Source: Streptomyces sclerotialus (GTDB taxonomy: Bacteria > Actinomycetota > Actinomycetes > Streptomycetales > Streptomycetaceae). Taken from it: a stretch of DNA of 43,274 bases. Positions within the stretch are counted from its first letter, which is position 1; each line of letters starts with the position of its first letter. Positions 22,853 through 31,026 of the stretch are shown here, in pieces. The notes under the pieces were generated by a model that was not told the origin of the DNA, did no database searches, and saw only the letters and a program-made list of their open reading frames with translations. The DNA is taken from positions 1 through 43,274 of the forward strand of contig JODX01000033.1 of NCBI GenBank assembly GCA_000719105.1, given 5' to 3'. The position numbers were made by a program, and so were the translations under genes.

Positions 22853-23455
22853 TCAGACGCCCACGAGCCGCCGGCTCAGCACCTCGTCGGCCAGCCCGTA
22901 CGCCACGGCCTCCTCGGCGGTGAAGACCTTGTCACGGTCCATGTCCCCGCGGAGGGTCGCGACGTCGTGGTGCGTGTGCCGGGCCAGGACCTCCTCCACC
23001 TGGGAGCGGATGCGGACCATCTCCTTCGCCTGGAGGGCCAGGTCCGAGACCGTCCCCTGGCGGCCGCCGCTCGCGGGCTGCCCGAGCAGCACGCGGGCGT
23101 GTTCGAGGACGAAGCGCCGCCCGGGGTCGCCGCCCGCGAGCAGCACGGCCGCCGTGGAGGCCGCCTGCCCGACGCAGAACGTGGAGATCGGCGCCTGCAC
23201 GAACGTCATCGTGTCGTAGATCGCCATCAGTGAGGTGAACGATCCGCCGGGCGAGTTGATGTAGATCGCGATCTCGTTCTCCGGGGCCGACGACTCCAGG
23301 TGCAGGAGCTGGGCGATGACGACGTTGGCCACCCCGTCGTCGATCTCGGTGCCGAGGAAGATGATCCGCTCGGACAGCAGCCGGCTGAACACGTCGTACG
23401 ACCGCTCGCCCTGCGGGGTCCGCTCGACGACGTTCGGAATCGTGTACGTGCCCAT
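22853..23455 (-). CDS. clpP4: ClpP4-like protease subunit lacking the catalytic His
   Basis: 200 aa from the ATG at 23455, 2 bp after the clpP3 stop, so the two are translated as an operon. ClpP fold: [38 protein letters not shown], nucleophile Ser100 in [11 protein letters not shown] and catalytic-position Asp175 in [11 protein letters not shown]. Where ClpP has His in a HQP motif, this protein reads LLGQPASGG, with Gly125 in the His position; the codon is clearly GGG. It is therefore probably inactive as a protease or works only within a mixed ClpP3/ClpP4 complex. Controlled by PopR and induced when ClpP1/ClpP2 fail, according to work on S. lividans. Confidence 0.92.
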   Translation of the reverse strand: MGTYTIPNVVERTPQGERSYDVFSRLLSERIIFLGTEIDDGVANVVIAQLLHLESSAPENEIAIYINSPGGSFTSLMAIYDTMTFVQAPISTFCVGQAASTAAVLLAGGDPGRRFVLEHARVLLGQPASGGRQGTVSDLALQAKEMVRIRSQVEEVLARHTHHDVATLRGDMDRDKVFTAEEAVAYGLADEVLSRRLVGV

Positions 23456-23457
23456 GC

Positions 23458-24114
23458 CTACAGCCCCATCCTGCGTCGTGTCGTGGCCGGCCGTACCGTG
23501 TCGAGCGAGGCGACGACCTGGTCGACCATGCCGTACTCCTTCGCCTGCTCGGCGGTGAACCAGCGGTCGCGGTCGCCGTCCCGGGAGATCGTCTCCGGGG
23601 TCTGGCCGGTGTGCTCGGCGGTGATCCGCTCGATGGTCCGCTTGGTGAACTCCAGGTTGTCCGCCTGGATCTCGATGTCCGCGGTGGTTCCGCCGATGCC
23701 CGCCGACGGCTGGTGCATCATGATCCGCGCGTTCGGCAGGGCGTACCGCTTTCCGTGCGTGCCCACGCTGAGCAGGAACTGGCCCATGCTCGCCGCGAAG
23801 CCCATGGCCAGCGTCGACACGTCGTTCGGGATCAGCTTCATCGTGTCGTAGATGGCGAGTCCCGCGTGCACGGACCCACCGGGGCTGTTGATGTACAGGC
23901 TGATGTCGGTGCGCGGGTCCTCCGCCGACAGCAGCAGCAACTGGGCGCAGACCCGGTTGGCGGACACCTCGTCGACCTGGGTGCCGAGGAAGACGATCCG
24001 CTGCGCGAGCAGCTGTGCGGCCAGATGGTCGTCGAACCGCGAGGGCGGGGTGTCCCCCTCCTCGGCGCGGGGCGCCGGGCCCGGTGCGGGGCCGGTGGCG
24101 ATGAGCGGGGTCAT
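23458..24114 (-). CDS. clpP3: ATP-dependent Clp protease proteolytic subunit ClpP3
   Basis: 218 aa from the ATG at 24114, behind GGGAGGA. It has a Pro-rich N-terminal extension of about 25 residues that is probably processed. Full catalytic triad: Ser109 (GFAASMGQ), His134 (IMMHQPSAG) and Asp183 ([11 protein letters not shown]). The handle region [16 protein letters not shown] is standard. It forms the ring protease with ClpP4 and works with a Clp ATPase in the cytosol. First gene of the operon. Upstream, a TCTGCC-type palindrome at 24186-24200 is a likely PopR site. Its neighbour ClpP4 appears degenerate, so ClpP3 may provide the catalysis. Confidence 0.94.
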   Translation of the reverse strand: MTPLIATGPAPGPAPRAEEGDTPPSRFDDHLAAQLLAQRIVFLGTQVDEVSANRVCAQLLLLSAEDPRTDISLYINSPGGSVHAGLAIYDTMKLIPNDVSTLAMGFAASMGQFLLSVGTHGKRYALPNARIMMHQPSAGIGGTTADIEIQADNLEFTKRTIERITAEHTGQTPETISRDGDRDRWFTAEQAKEYGMVDQVVASLDTVRPATTRRRMGL

Positions 24115-24185
24115 GGCTGGGTCCTCCCTGTAGGTCGTGCCGTCCTCTCCACTCTCGCCGCGCAAGCCCCGTGACATGGGCTTTC

Positions 24186-24200
24186 TCTGCCCGCAGCAGA
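24186..24200. promoter_or_regulatory. Candidate PopR-binding site upstream of clpP3
   Basis: TCTGCCCGCAGCAGA matches TCTGCC-N3-GGCAGA, the PopR palindrome as remembered from S. lividans, with one mismatch. It lies 72 bp upstream of the clpP3 start. A further GGGCAGAG is at 24210-24217. This links the downstream popR gene to this operon. Confidence 0.6.
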
Positions 24201-24343
24201 TTCGCCACGGGCAGAGGAGCAGCGGGAGAGGGGCGCCGGGGCGACTCCGGGTGCGGACCACCGATGAGTTCACGGCCGGACATCGGTCTGTACAGGCGAC
24301 GACACACTCGCGACTCCCGCGACTCTCGCGCCGAGGAGGCACC

Positions 24344-24841
24344 ATGCCCGCGTACGGATTCACCACCTGTCTGTGGTTCGACGGCCAGGCCGAGGAGGCC
24401 GCCGCCCACTACGTCTCCATCTTCAAGAACTCCCGGCTCGGGAAGGTGACCCGCCACACCGTGGACAGCCCCGAGGGCGTCCCGGCCGTGCGCGTCGGCT
24501 CCGTGATGACCGTCGAGTTCGAGGCCAACGGGCAGAAGTTCGTCGCCCTGAACGGCGGCCCGCAGTTCAGGTTCAACGAGGCCGTCTCGTTGCAGATCCT
24601 GTGCGAGAGCCAGGAGGAGGTCGACCACTACTGGAGCAGGCTCACCGAGGGCGGCGGCGAGCCCGGCCCCTGCGGCTGGCTGAAGGACAGGTACGGGCTG
24701 TCCTGGCAGGTCGTTCCCGTCCGGTTCCTGGAGATGACCGGCGACGCGGACGCGGAGCGGGTGGCCCGCGTCACCCGTGCCATGTACTCCATGAGCAAGC
24801 TCGACCTCCCCGCCCTGGAGAAGGCCTTCGCGGGGGAGTGA
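24344..24841 (+). CDS. PhnB-like VOC family protein
   Basis: 165 aa from the ATG at 24344, behind GAGGAGG. It belongs to the PhnB-like glyoxalase/VOC group (often listed as 3-demethylubiquinone-9 3-methyltransferase family): [72 protein letters not shown] and the C-terminal segment [21 protein letters not shown]. The latter ARV-T-AM--M-KLDI-L--A pattern is very characteristic of the group. The biochemical function is not established despite the name. It is divergent from clpP3 with 229 bp between, so it may share that control region. Confidence 0.87.
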   Translation: MPAYGFTTCLWFDGQAEEAAAHYVSIFKNSRLGKVTRHTVDSPEGVPAVRVGSVMTVEFEANGQKFVALNGGPQFRFNEAVSLQILCESQEEVDHYWSRLTEGGGEPGPCGWLKDRYGLSWQVVPVRFLEMTGDADAERVARVTRAMYSMSKLDLPALEKAFAGE

Positions 24842-24964
24842 GCGGACCGCCCGCCCAGGCAGGTCGTTTGCCGGGCGATCAGGTGTCGTTCCCCCGGTCC
24901 GGGTGGAAGTGATCCCGGGCGGCGGCAGGCCGACCGCCGTTCCACAGGCCCGGAGGAACGAACC

Positions 24965-25942
24965 GTGCACGTCTCCCTGACCGGCTGGGTGCTGAGCATC
25001 GCGGTGCTCTGCCTGCTCGTCGCCGTCGACTTCGTCATCGGGCGCAAGCCCCACGAGGTGTCGGTCAAGGAGGCCGGCATCTGGTCCGCCGTCTGGGTCG
25101 CCCTGGCCGTCGCGTTCGGCTGCGGCCTCTGGGCCGTCGCCGGGGGCGGGCCCGCGGGCGAGTTCTTCGCCGGGTACATCACCGAGAAGTCGCTGAGCGT
25201 CGACAACCTCTTCGTCTTCGTGCTCATCATGGCGAAGTTCGCGGTGCCCCCGCAGTACCAGCAGCGCGTGCTGATGGTCGGCGTCCTGGTGGCGCTCGTC
25301 CTGCGTGCCGTCTTCATCGCGCTCGGTGCCGCGATCATCTCCGCCTTCTCCTGGGTGTTCTACCTCTTCGGCGCCTTCCTGATCTGGACCGCGTGGAAGC
25401 TCGTCCAGGACGCCCGCAAGGGCGGCCACGACGAGGAGTATGAGGAGAACAAGCTGCTCAAGACGATCGAGCGGCGCTTCGGTGTGGCCGACCGCTACCA
25501 CGGCACCGCGCTGTGGATCGAGCAGCACGGCAAGCGCGTCATGACACCGATGCTCGTCGTCATGCTCGCGATCGGCTCGACCGACGTGCTGTTCGCACTG
25601 GACTCCATCCCCGCCATCTACGGGCTGACCCAGGAGCCGTACATCGTGTTCACGGCCAACGCGTTCGCCCTGATGGGGCTGCGCCAGCTGTACTTCCTCA
25701 TCGGCGGTCTGCTGAAGAGGCTGGTCCACCTCACCTACGGCCTGTCGCTCATCCTCGCCTTCATCGGCGTGAAGCTGGTGCTGCACGCGCTGCACGAGTC
25801 CGGTGTGCACGTCCCCGAGATCGGCATCGGGTTCTCACTGGCCTTCATCGTGATCGTCCTCGGTGTCACCACCGTGACCAGCCTCCGGGCGTCGAAGAGG
25901 CAGGAGCGCAGCCGTGTCAGTGGCGCGCCGGAAGATCGTTGA
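24965..25942 (+). CDS. TerC family integral membrane protein
   Basis: 325 aa from the GTG at 24965, behind GGAGG. It has about eight to nine membrane segments. TerC signatures are [41 protein letters not shown], the acidic pair in the membrane ([22 protein letters not shown]) and [25 protein letters not shown]. TerC/Alx-type proteins are linked to tellurite resistance, and more broadly to manganese export and metal loading of exoenzymes. No other ter genes are present, so a metal (Mn) efflux role is more likely than tellurite resistance. The 3' end overlaps the convergent alcohol dehydrogenase by 26 bp. Confidence 0.92.
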   Translation: MHVSLTGWVLSIAVLCLLVAVDFVIGRKPHEVSVKEAGIWSAVWVALAVAFGCGLWAVAGGGPAGEFFAGYITEKSLSVDNLFVFVLIMAKFAVPPQYQQRVLMVGVLVALVLRAVFIALGAAIISAFSWVFYLFGAFLIWTAWKLVQDARKGGHDEEYEENKLLKTIERRFGVADRYHGTALWIEQHGKRVMTPMLVVMLAIGSTDVLFALDSIPAIYGLTQEPYIVFTANAFALMGLRQLYFLIGGLLKRLVHLTYGLSLILAFIGVKLVLHALHESGVHVPEIGIGFSLAFIVIVLGVTTVTSLRASKRQERSRVSGAPEDR

Positions 25943-26933
25943 CGAGTACGGCCGCTCCCTCGAAGCGTCCGGCCTTCAGGTCCGCCAGGGCCCGCGGCGC
26001 CTCGGACAGCGGGTACGTGTGCGTCGTCGCCCGTACGCCGTGCCGGGCCGCCAGCGTCAGGAACTCCCGGGCGTCGGCGCGGGTACTGGAGGTGACGCTG
26101 CGCAGCTCCTTCTCGTAGAACAGCTCGCTCTCGTAGTGCAGCGGCGGCGTGTCGGTCAGATGGATGCCGGCGACCGCCAGCACCCCGCCCCGGTCCAGCG
26201 CACGCAGCGCCACCGGCACCAGGTCCCCGACCGGGGCGAACAGGACCGCGGAGTCCAGCGGCTCCGGCGGCGCGTCGTACGCCCCGTTCGCGGACGCGCA
26301 GCCCAGTTCCAGCGCGAGCCGCCGCGCACCCGCGCCCCGGGTCAGCACATGCACCCTCGCCCCCTGTGCGAGGGCCACCTGCGCGCACAGATGGGCGCTG
26401 CCGCCGAACCCGTACAGTCCGAGCCGTCCGCCCGGCGGCAGCGACGCCCGCAGCAGCGCCCGGTACCCGATGATGCCCGCGCACAGCAGCGGTGCCGCCG
26501 TCACGTCGTCGACCTCCCGCGGCAGCCGGTGGGCGAACGCCGCCGGAACCGTCGTGTACTCGGCGTATCCGCCGTCCGCGTCCCAGCCCGTGTACCGCGA
26601 CTCGGGGCACAGGTTCTCGGCCCCGCGCGCGCAGTACCCGCACCGGCCGTCGGTGTGCCGCAGCCACGCCACCCCCACCCGGTCGCCGACGGCGTGGCCG
26701 CGGACGTCCTCGCCCGTCGCCGCCACCACGCCCACGACCTCGTGCCCGGGCGTCACCCCGGGCCGGCGCACCGGCAGATCGCCCTCGGCGACATGCAGAT
26801 CGGTCCGGCACACCCCGCAGGCGCGGACGTGCACGAGCAGCTCGTCCGCGCCCGGCACCGGCACCGGCTTCTCGGTGAACCTCAGCGGCCCGCCCTCGAT
26901 CGGCCCGGGCCGCACCACCTCCCACGCGCGCAT
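25917..26933 (-). CDS. Zinc-dependent alcohol dehydrogenase
   Basis: 338 aa from the ATG at 26933, with AGGGGG about 10 nt upstream. It is a medium-chain dehydrogenase: catalytic zinc ligand Cys in [25 protein letters not shown], and the structural zinc loop [17 protein letters not shown]. In that loop one of the usual four Cys positions is Asp, as in some actinobacterial AdhA-type enzymes. The nucleotide-binding Rossmann turn is [11 protein letters not shown]. The C-terminus contains [24 protein letters not shown]. It oxidises alcohols or reduces aldehydes with NAD(P)(H); the substrate is unknown. It overlaps terC tail to tail. An inverted repeat CACCA-GTT-TGGTG at 26975-26987 lies 42 bp upstream and could be an operator. 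Confidence 0.9.
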   Translation of the reverse strand: MRAWEVVRPGPIEGGPLRFTEKPVPVPGADELLVHVRACGVCRTDLHVAEGDLPVRRPGVTPGHEVVGVVAATGEDVRGHAVGDRVGVAWLRHTDGRCGYCARGAENLCPESRYTGWDADGGYAEYTTVPAAFAHRLPREVDDVTAAPLLCAGIIGYRALLRASLPPGGRLGLYGFGGSAHLCAQVALAQGARVHVLTRGAGARRLALELGCASANGAYDAPPEPLDSAVLFAPVGDLVPVALRALDRGGVLAVAGIHLTDTPPLHYESELFYEKELRSVTSSTRADAREFLTLAARHGVRATTHTYPLSEAPRALADLKAGRFEGAAVLVNDLPARH

Positions 26934-27039
26934 CGTCCGACACCCCCTGACCTCGTCGTCTCCCCCGCGCCGGACACCAGTTTGGTGCACTTTGTCGTTT
27001 AGGGTACGGCGCTGCGCCGGTCTGGCTAGCGTGAGCCGG

Positions 27040-27095
27040 GACAGCGAGACAGCGAGACAGCGCAACCGTGCAACCGTGCAACCGTGCAACCGTGC
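27040..27095. repeat. Two abutting 8-bp tandem arrays
   Basis: GACAGCGA, GACAGCGA, GACAGCGC (27040-27063) are followed without a gap by four perfect copies of AACCGTGC (27064-27095). They lie in the leader 36 bp before the VOC gene and downstream of a candidate -10 (TAGCGT at 27027-27032). Change in copy number would alter leader length only. Confidence 0.93.
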
Positions 27096-27131
27096 GCAGA
27101 ACGATCCGTCGAAGCGAAAAGAGCCGCAGCC

Positions 27132-27935
27132 ATGGCCGTACAACCCGAGGGAACACCCTGCTGGGCCGACGCGATGTTCCGTGACGTCGAGGGGGCGAAG
27201 AGTTTCTACGGCGACGTGTTCGGCTGGACCTACCGCGAGATGCCGTCCGACGCCGGCACGTACACGCAGGCCTACGCCGACGGCAGGGCGGTCGCCGCCC
27301 TCATGCCCCCGATGCCCCTGCCCGGCCAGGAGGAGCGGTCCGCCTGGTACGTCCACCTGGCCTCCCCGGACGTCGAGGCCACCGCGGCCCGGATCCGGGA
27401 GCACGGCGGCGAGCTGCTGATGGAACCGACACGGGCCGACGACCTGGGCTCCATGCTGCTGGCCCGCGACCCCGGCGGCGTCGTCTTCGGCGTCTGGCAG
27501 GCCGGCACCCACGAGGGCTTCGAGGTGACGGGCGTGCCCGGCGCCTACTGCTGGGCGGAGATCTTCACCCGCGAGGCGGAGAAGTCCGACGCGTTCTTCC
27601 CGGCCGTCTTCGGCTACCGGGCGAAGCAGCTGGACGACCCGGAGGTGGACTTCCGCCTGTTCGACGCGGGCGGGGACACGGTCCTGGGCCGGATGAGGAT
27701 GACGGACGCCTTCCCGCCCGACGTGCCGCCGTACATCAATGTGTACTTCGCCGTCGACGACTGCGACGCCGCCGCCGCCCGGGCGACCCGGCGGGGCGCC
27801 GTCCTGCGGTTCGGCCCGATGGACAGTCCGTTCGGCCGCTTCGCCGCCTTCAGCGATCCGCAGGGCGCCTCGTTCTCCGTGATCGATACCGACACGGCCC
27901 GCGGCGAGCTCCCGAAGACGCACGACGTGACCTGA
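27132..27935 (+). CDS. Two-domain VOC family protein
   Basis: 267 aa from the ATG at 27132. Two VOC domains are fused in tandem, at about residues 8-125 ([42 protein letters not shown]) and about residues 138-258 ([41 protein letters not shown]). This architecture and the opening [12 protein letters not shown] are common in Streptomyces and often labelled hydroxylase or 27-kDa antigen (CFP30B-like). No reaction is demonstrated for the group. The ribosome site is weak (AAAAGAG). An 8-bp tandem-repeat array sits in its leader. It is divergent from the alcohol dehydrogenase. Confidence 0.88.
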   Translation: MAVQPEGTPCWADAMFRDVEGAKSFYGDVFGWTYREMPSDAGTYTQAYADGRAVAALMPPMPLPGQEERSAWYVHLASPDVEATAARIREHGGELLMEPTRADDLGSMLLARDPGGVVFGVWQAGTHEGFEVTGVPGAYCWAEIFTREAEKSDAFFPAVFGYRAKQLDDPEVDFRLFDAGGDTVLGRMRMTDAFPPDVPPYINVYFAVDDCDAAAARATRRGAVLRFGPMDSPFGRFAAFSDPQGASFSVIDTDTARGELPKTHDVT

Positions 27936-28022
27936 GACGACGGGCCCCCGGACGCCGGAAGGCGGACGGAGGCACATGACCCGCGAGCGGACCGGGCGTC
28001 CGCTCGTGGCATGATCGGTGCC

Positions 28023-28733
28023 ATGCTGGAACGTGTTGTGGCCGCCTGTGACGGGGCGTCGAAGGGGAACCCCGGACCGGCCGGATGGGCCTGGGTCGTC
28101 GCCGACGGAGCGGAGACCCCCGCCCGCTGGGAGGCCGGCCCGCTGGGCAGGACCACGAACAACGTCGCGGAGCTCACCGCGCTGGAACGGCTGCTCGCGG
28201 CCGTCGACCCGGACGTGCCGCTGGAGATCCGGATGGACTCCCAGTACGCGATGAAGGCCGTCACCACCTGGCTGCCCGGCTGGAAGGGCAAGGGCTGGCG
28301 GACCGCGTCCGGCAAGCCCGTCGCCAACCAGGAGCTCGTCGCCCGGATCGACGAGCTGCTCGACGGCCGCTCCGTCGAGTTCCGCTATGTCCCAGCCCAC
28401 CAGGTCGACGGGGACCGCCTCAACGACTTCGCCGACCGTGCCGCGAGCCAGGCGGCCACCGCCCAGGAGCCCGCGGGCAGCGCCCTCGGCTCCCCGGAAC
28501 CGCCGCCCGCGCCCGACGCGCCCGCGGCCACGGCACGCCGCGTCCCCTCCGCGCGCTCGGGGTCGGGCAAGCCCGCCCGGCGCTCGTCGTCGTCCTCCTC
28601 CCGCACGCTCAAGGCGAAGTTCCCGGGCCGTTGTGTCTGCGGCCGTGCGTACGCGGCGGGGGAGCAGATCGCGAAGAACGACCAGGGCTGGGGTCACCCG
28701 GAGTGCCGTACGGCGGGACGGGCGCAGGCGTAG
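28023..28733 (+). CDS. Ribonuclease HI with C-terminal Cys-rich module
   Basis: 236 aa from the ATG at 28023. CATGAT lies exactly 7 nt upstream with no Shine-Dalgarno, consistent with a leaderless mRNA; an ATG at 28011 is inside that element. The RNase HI domain is at residues 1-145, with metal ligands Asp10 ([15 protein letters not shown]), Glu50 (NNVAELTAL), Asp72 (MDSQYAM), Asp138 (NDFADRAA) and His126 in VPAHQVDG. It cuts RNA in RNA-DNA hybrids. A low-complexity Pro/Ala/Ser linker (about 150-195) leads to a basic segment and a compact C-terminal module [11 protein letters not shown]...GWGHPEC. The C-x-C and H-x2-C pairs suggest a zinc-binding or nucleic-acid-contact element not found in classical RNase HI. 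A bidirectional terminator follows. Confidence 0.9.
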   Translation: MLERVVAACDGASKGNPGPAGWAWVVADGAETPARWEAGPLGRTTNNVAELTALERLLAAVDPDVPLEIRMDSQYAMKAVTTWLPGWKGKGWRTASGKPVANQELVARIDELLDGRSVEFRYVPAHQVDGDRLNDFADRAASQAATAQEPAGSALGSPEPPPAPDAPAATARRVPSARSGSGKPARRSSSSSSRTLKAKFPGRCVCGRAYAAGEQIAKNDQGWGHPECRTAGRAQA

Positions 28734-28776
28734 CGCGGCCGGTACGCGCCCCGAGGACCGACCGGATCCATACCGT

Positions 28777-28802
28777 ATCTGCATCCGTAATCTGCATCCG
28801 TA
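28777..28802. repeat. 13-bp direct repeat
   Basis: ATCTGCATCCGTA occurs twice back to back (28777-28789, 28790-28802), followed by a partial third (TCCG). It lies in the gap between RNase H and the SRPBCC gene, just before the terminator hairpin. Confidence 0.9.
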
Positions 28803-28824
28803 TCCGCACGACCTCACGACAGAA

Positions 28825-28861
28825 GAGGGCCGGGAAGCGCGCCACGCCCTTCCCGGCCCTC
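28825..28861. terminator. Bidirectional terminator
   Basis: Perfect 13-bp arms GAGGGCCGGGAAG (28825-28837) and CTTCCCGGCCCTC (28849-28861) around an 11-nt loop, between the convergent RNase H and SRPBCC genes. Confidence 0.88.
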
Positions 28862-28901
28862 GTCGCCCGCGGTGTCCGCATCGCCCGCGGGGGTCCGGGG
28901 G

Positions 28902-29354
28902 TCACCGCACGGTGCCGCGCCACTGACCGGTCTCCCGGCCCCGCTGCTCGATGAACTCCTTGAAGCGCGCCAGGTCACCCTTGGCCTGCCGCTTCACGAA
29001 GCCGAGCTTGTCACCGACGGTCTCCGTGACGCCTTGGGGATCGAAGTCCATCTGCAGCATCACCTTCGTGTGCCCCTCGCCGAGGTGGTGGAAGGTCACG
29101 ACCCCGGCCTGCCGGGCGTCTCCGCCGACCGTGGTCCACGCGACCCGCTCGTCGGGAATCTGCTCGGTGATCTCCGCGTCGAACTCCCTGCGCACCCCGT
29201 CCACATTGGTCACCCAGTGCGTGAGCGTGTCGGTGCGCTGCTCGATCCGCTCCACCCCGCTCATGAACTCGGGGAAGGACTCGAACTGCGTCCACTGGTT
29301 GTACGCCGTCTGCACCGGGACGTCGACCTCTACGGATTCCTCGACCTGCGACAC
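28902..29354 (-). CDS. SRPBCC (START-like) family protein
   Basis: 150 aa from the ATG at 29354, behind GGGAGG. It is a START-like helix-grip fold with the opening VEESVEVDVPVQTAYNQWTQFESFPEFMSGVERIEQ typical of coenzyme Q-binding Coq10/polyketide cyclase-like SRPBCC proteins. The sheet strands are seen in VAWTTVGGDARQAGVVTFHHLGEGHTKVMLQMDF. A long C-terminal amphipathic helix (FVKRQAKGDLARFKEFIEQRG) covers the cavity. It probably binds a lipid-like ligand or acts in stress; the function is unknown. It lies 71 bp downstream of the AIM24-family gene on the same strand and may form a two-gene unit with it. Confidence 0.87.
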   Translation of the reverse strand: MSQVEESVEVDVPVQTAYNQWTQFESFPEFMSGVERIEQRTDTLTHWVTNVDGVRREFDAEITEQIPDERVAWTTVGGDARQAGVVTFHHLGEGHTKVMLQMDFDPQGVTETVGDKLGFVKRQAKGDLARFKEFIEQRGRETGQWRGTVR

Positions 29355-29425
29355 TGCTTCCTCCCAGAAGTCGGATACGTCACGTTCGCGGCGGCCGAGT
29401 ACCCGTGCCTGCCGGAGCGAATCCC

Positions 29426-30103
29426 TCAGTGCTGCTGCGCCTTCTGCGGCGTCGCCTCGCTCGGCCGCACGACCACGAATCCCTCCCCCTCCAGCTTCAG
29501 CTGCACGGCCTCGCCGGAACCCCCGCGGATCATCGAGCCGAAGGACTGCGACCGGTGCAGCGAGGTGTGCAGGTGCGCCGTCCAGCCCACCACGGCATCG
29601 GTGTCGACGAAGACGGGCTGCCCGGGCGAGACCGGGATGACGAGCGGACTGCCCTCGCAGACGAGGCCCAGCCGGCCCTGCCCGGTGAAGACGCTGTTGA
29701 ACAGGCCGCCGCCGGTCATGCCCGCGCCCTTCACCGTCTTGATCTCATAGGCCAGCGTGGCGTCGAAGCACAGCACGTTGCGTCCGTTGACGGTGAACAC
29801 GTCGCCCGGCTCGACGTCGACGATGAAACAGTTCTGCGCCTCGTGCGCGAACCAGGCCTCGCCCTGGCCGCGGACCGTCATCAGCGGCAGTCCCTCGCCG
29901 GTGACCGCCCGCTTGAGCATGCCGCCGACGCCCTGGCCCTTGCGTTCGAACTGCAGATTCCCCCGGTAGGCGATCATCGCCCCCTGCCGTGCGAACATCT
30001 CCCCGCTGACGGCGTACTTGATCGACTTGGCGTTCTGCACGCTCATGCCCGGCGCGGACGCCGGCTGCACCAGGTGCTCGCCCGAGAAAAGATCACCCTT
30101 CAT
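29426..30103 (-). CDS. AIM24 family protein
   Basis: 225 aa from the ATG at 30103 (MKGDLFSGEHLVQ). It is an AIM24/TRAP-like beta-helical domain: AVSGEMFARQGAMIAYRGNLQFE, GLPLMTVRGQGEAWFAHEAQNCFIVDVEPGDVFTVNGRNVLCFDATLAYEI and GLGLV-type strands, with GGGLFNSVFTGQGRLGLVCEGSPLVIPV matching the conserved core. The mitochondrial namesake affects inner-membrane organisation, but bacterial members are uncharacterised. Streptomyces has several copies. The C-terminal tail is a low-complexity Gln/Pro stretch. It is divergent from the Nudix gene and its leader frame, and upstream of the SRPBCC gene. Confidence 0.88.
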   Translation of the reverse strand: MKGDLFSGEHLVQPASAPGMSVQNAKSIKYAVSGEMFARQGAMIAYRGNLQFERKGQGVGGMLKRAVTGEGLPLMTVRGQGEAWFAHEAQNCFIVDVEPGDVFTVNGRNVLCFDATLAYEIKTVKGAGMTGGGLFNSVFTGQGRLGLVCEGSPLVIPVSPGQPVFVDTDAVVGWTAHLHTSLHRSQSFGSMIRGGSGEAVQLKLEGEGFVVVRPSEATPQKAQQH

Positions 30104-30192
30104 GCAGGCATGCTGTCCCGGAGGGGACGAATCCGCCAACTCCCTTGTGCCGCGCGACGCGACCGCCGGGCCGGGGCGGCGGCGAAAGCGAC

Positions 30193-30228
30193 CTGACACG
30201 GGCGGACGGGGATGATAGAAGCGCGGTC
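30193..30228 (+). promoter_or_regulatory. Candidate promoter of the Nudix leader transcript
   Basis: CTGACA (30193-30198), a 17-bp spacer and TAGAAG (30216-30221) lie 7 nt before the ATG at 30229. This spacing predicts a transcript starting at that ATG. A perfect 12-bp palindrome CGGTCATGACCG (30224-30235) covers the start and could be an operator. Confidence 0.55.
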
Positions 30229-30309
30229 ATGACCGATTTGCAGAGCGCCCCTGTTGTTCCCGTTTCCCCTGTCGCGCCCGCTCCGTGCCACCCGGTCCGC
30301 GTCCGATGA
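30229..30309 (+). CDS. 26-aa leader frame coupled to the Nudix gene
   Basis: ATG 30229 opens 26 codons ending at TGA 30307-30309, which overlaps the Nudix ATG as ATGA (30306-30309), the classic layout for translational coupling. The peptide begins MTDLQSAPVV and is Pro/Val-rich (PVSPVAPAP), ending PVRVR. A good promoter places its start at the mRNA 5' end, so ribosomes could enter leaderless here and reinitiate on the Nudix gene, which has no good ribosome site of its own. Whether the peptide itself matters is unknown. It is too short for standard gene finders. Confidence 0.45.
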   Translation: MTDLQSAPVVPVSPVAPAPCHPVRVR

Positions 30310-31019
30310 CCGCGGGCATCGACACCCCGGACCGCCGCGGCCGTACCGGACTCGACCGGACCGGCCGGGACCTGACCGGCAACCCGCGGGTCAAGGTGCG
30401 GGACGTGAGACTGCTGTCCTGCCACTGGTACGTGGAGCGCACCACGACGTTCGACTTCCAGCACGCCGACGGCACCTGGAGCACCCAGGAGCGCGAGACC
30501 CACGACCGCGGCAACGGCGCGACCGTCCTGCTCTACGACGCCGGACGCGGGACCGTGCTGCTCACCCGGCAGTTCCGCTATCCCGTGTACGTCAACGGCC
30601 ACCCCGACGGCATGCTGATCGAGACGGCCGGCGGGCTGCTCGACGAGGAGGACGAGCACCCCGAGGTCGCCGTGCGGCGCGAGGTCGTCGAGGAGACGGG
30701 CCACACCATCGGCGAGGTCCAGCACGTCTTCGACGTCTACATGAGCCCCGGTTCGGTGACGGAGCGGGTGAGCTTCTACGCCGCCCCGTACGGCCCGTCG
30801 ACCCGTACGCACGAGGGCGGGGGCCTCGACGAGGAGGGCGAGGACATCGAACTCGTCGAGCTGCCCTTCCGGCGCGCGCTGGAGATGATCCGCACCGGCG
30901 AGATCGCCGACGCGAAGACGATCATGCTGTTGCAGTGGGCGGCGCTGGAGGGGCCGTTCGGTGCGGGTGCGGGTGCGGGTGCGGGTGCGGGTGCGGGGAG
31001 CGGCGCCGGTCCGCACTGA
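30306..31019 (+). CDS. Nudix hydrolase, NudK/ADP-ribose pyrophosphatase-like
   Basis: 237 aa from the ATG at 30306. The core resembles GDP-mannose pyrophosphatase NudK: RLLSCHWYVERTTTFDFQHADGTW, ETHDRGNGATVLLYDAGRGTVLLTRQFRYPVYVNGHPDG, then a complete Nudix box at about residues 110-132 (GGLLDEEDEHPEVAVRREVVEETG) with the REVVEE metal-binding acidic residues. FDVYMSPGSVTERVSFY is the substrate-loop pattern of this subgroup. It hydrolyses nucleoside diphosphate sugars to nucleotide monophosphate and sugar phosphate. The N-terminal 25 residues are charged and probably disordered. The C-terminus is a Gly-Ala repeat made by a 6-bp microsatellite. It overlaps a 26-codon leader frame by 4 bp and is convergent with the LysG-like gene, 7 bp away. 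Confidence 0.9.
   Translation: MTAGIDTPDRRGRTGLDRTGRDLTGNPRVKVRDVRLLSCHWYVERTTTFDFQHADGTWSTQERETHDRGNGATVLLYDAGRGTVLLTRQFRYPVYVNGHPDGMLIETAGGLLDEEDEHPEVAVRREVVEETGHTIGEVQHVFDVYMSPGSVTERVSFYAAPYGPSTRTHEGGGLDEEGEDIELVELPFRRALEMIRTGEIADAKTIMLLQWAALEGPFGAGAGAGAGAGAGSGAGPH
30960..30989. repeat. GGTGCG hexanucleotide microsatellite in the Nudix 3' end
   Basis: Five perfect copies of GGTGCG, in frame, encode (Gly-Ala)5 in the C-terminal tail of the Nudix protein. The 6-bp unit keeps the frame, so length change is tolerated. Confidence 0.9.
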
Positions 31020-31026
31020 TCCGCGC

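Noticed and set aside
22853..25810. Single 985-codon open frame running through clpP4, clpP3 upstream DNA and terC antisense
   Set aside because: Only the last 200 codons (ClpP4) are coding-like; upstream it crosses clpP3 out of frame and terC antisense. The start at 23455 gives a normal ClpP.
24965..25942. terC as part of a tellurite-resistance ter cluster
   Set aside because: No TerD, TerB or TerZ-like genes lie nearby; only the lone TerC-family exporter is present.
27040..27095. CRISPR-like short repeats
   Set aside because: Units are 8 bp and contiguous with no spacers; no cas genes anywhere in the window.
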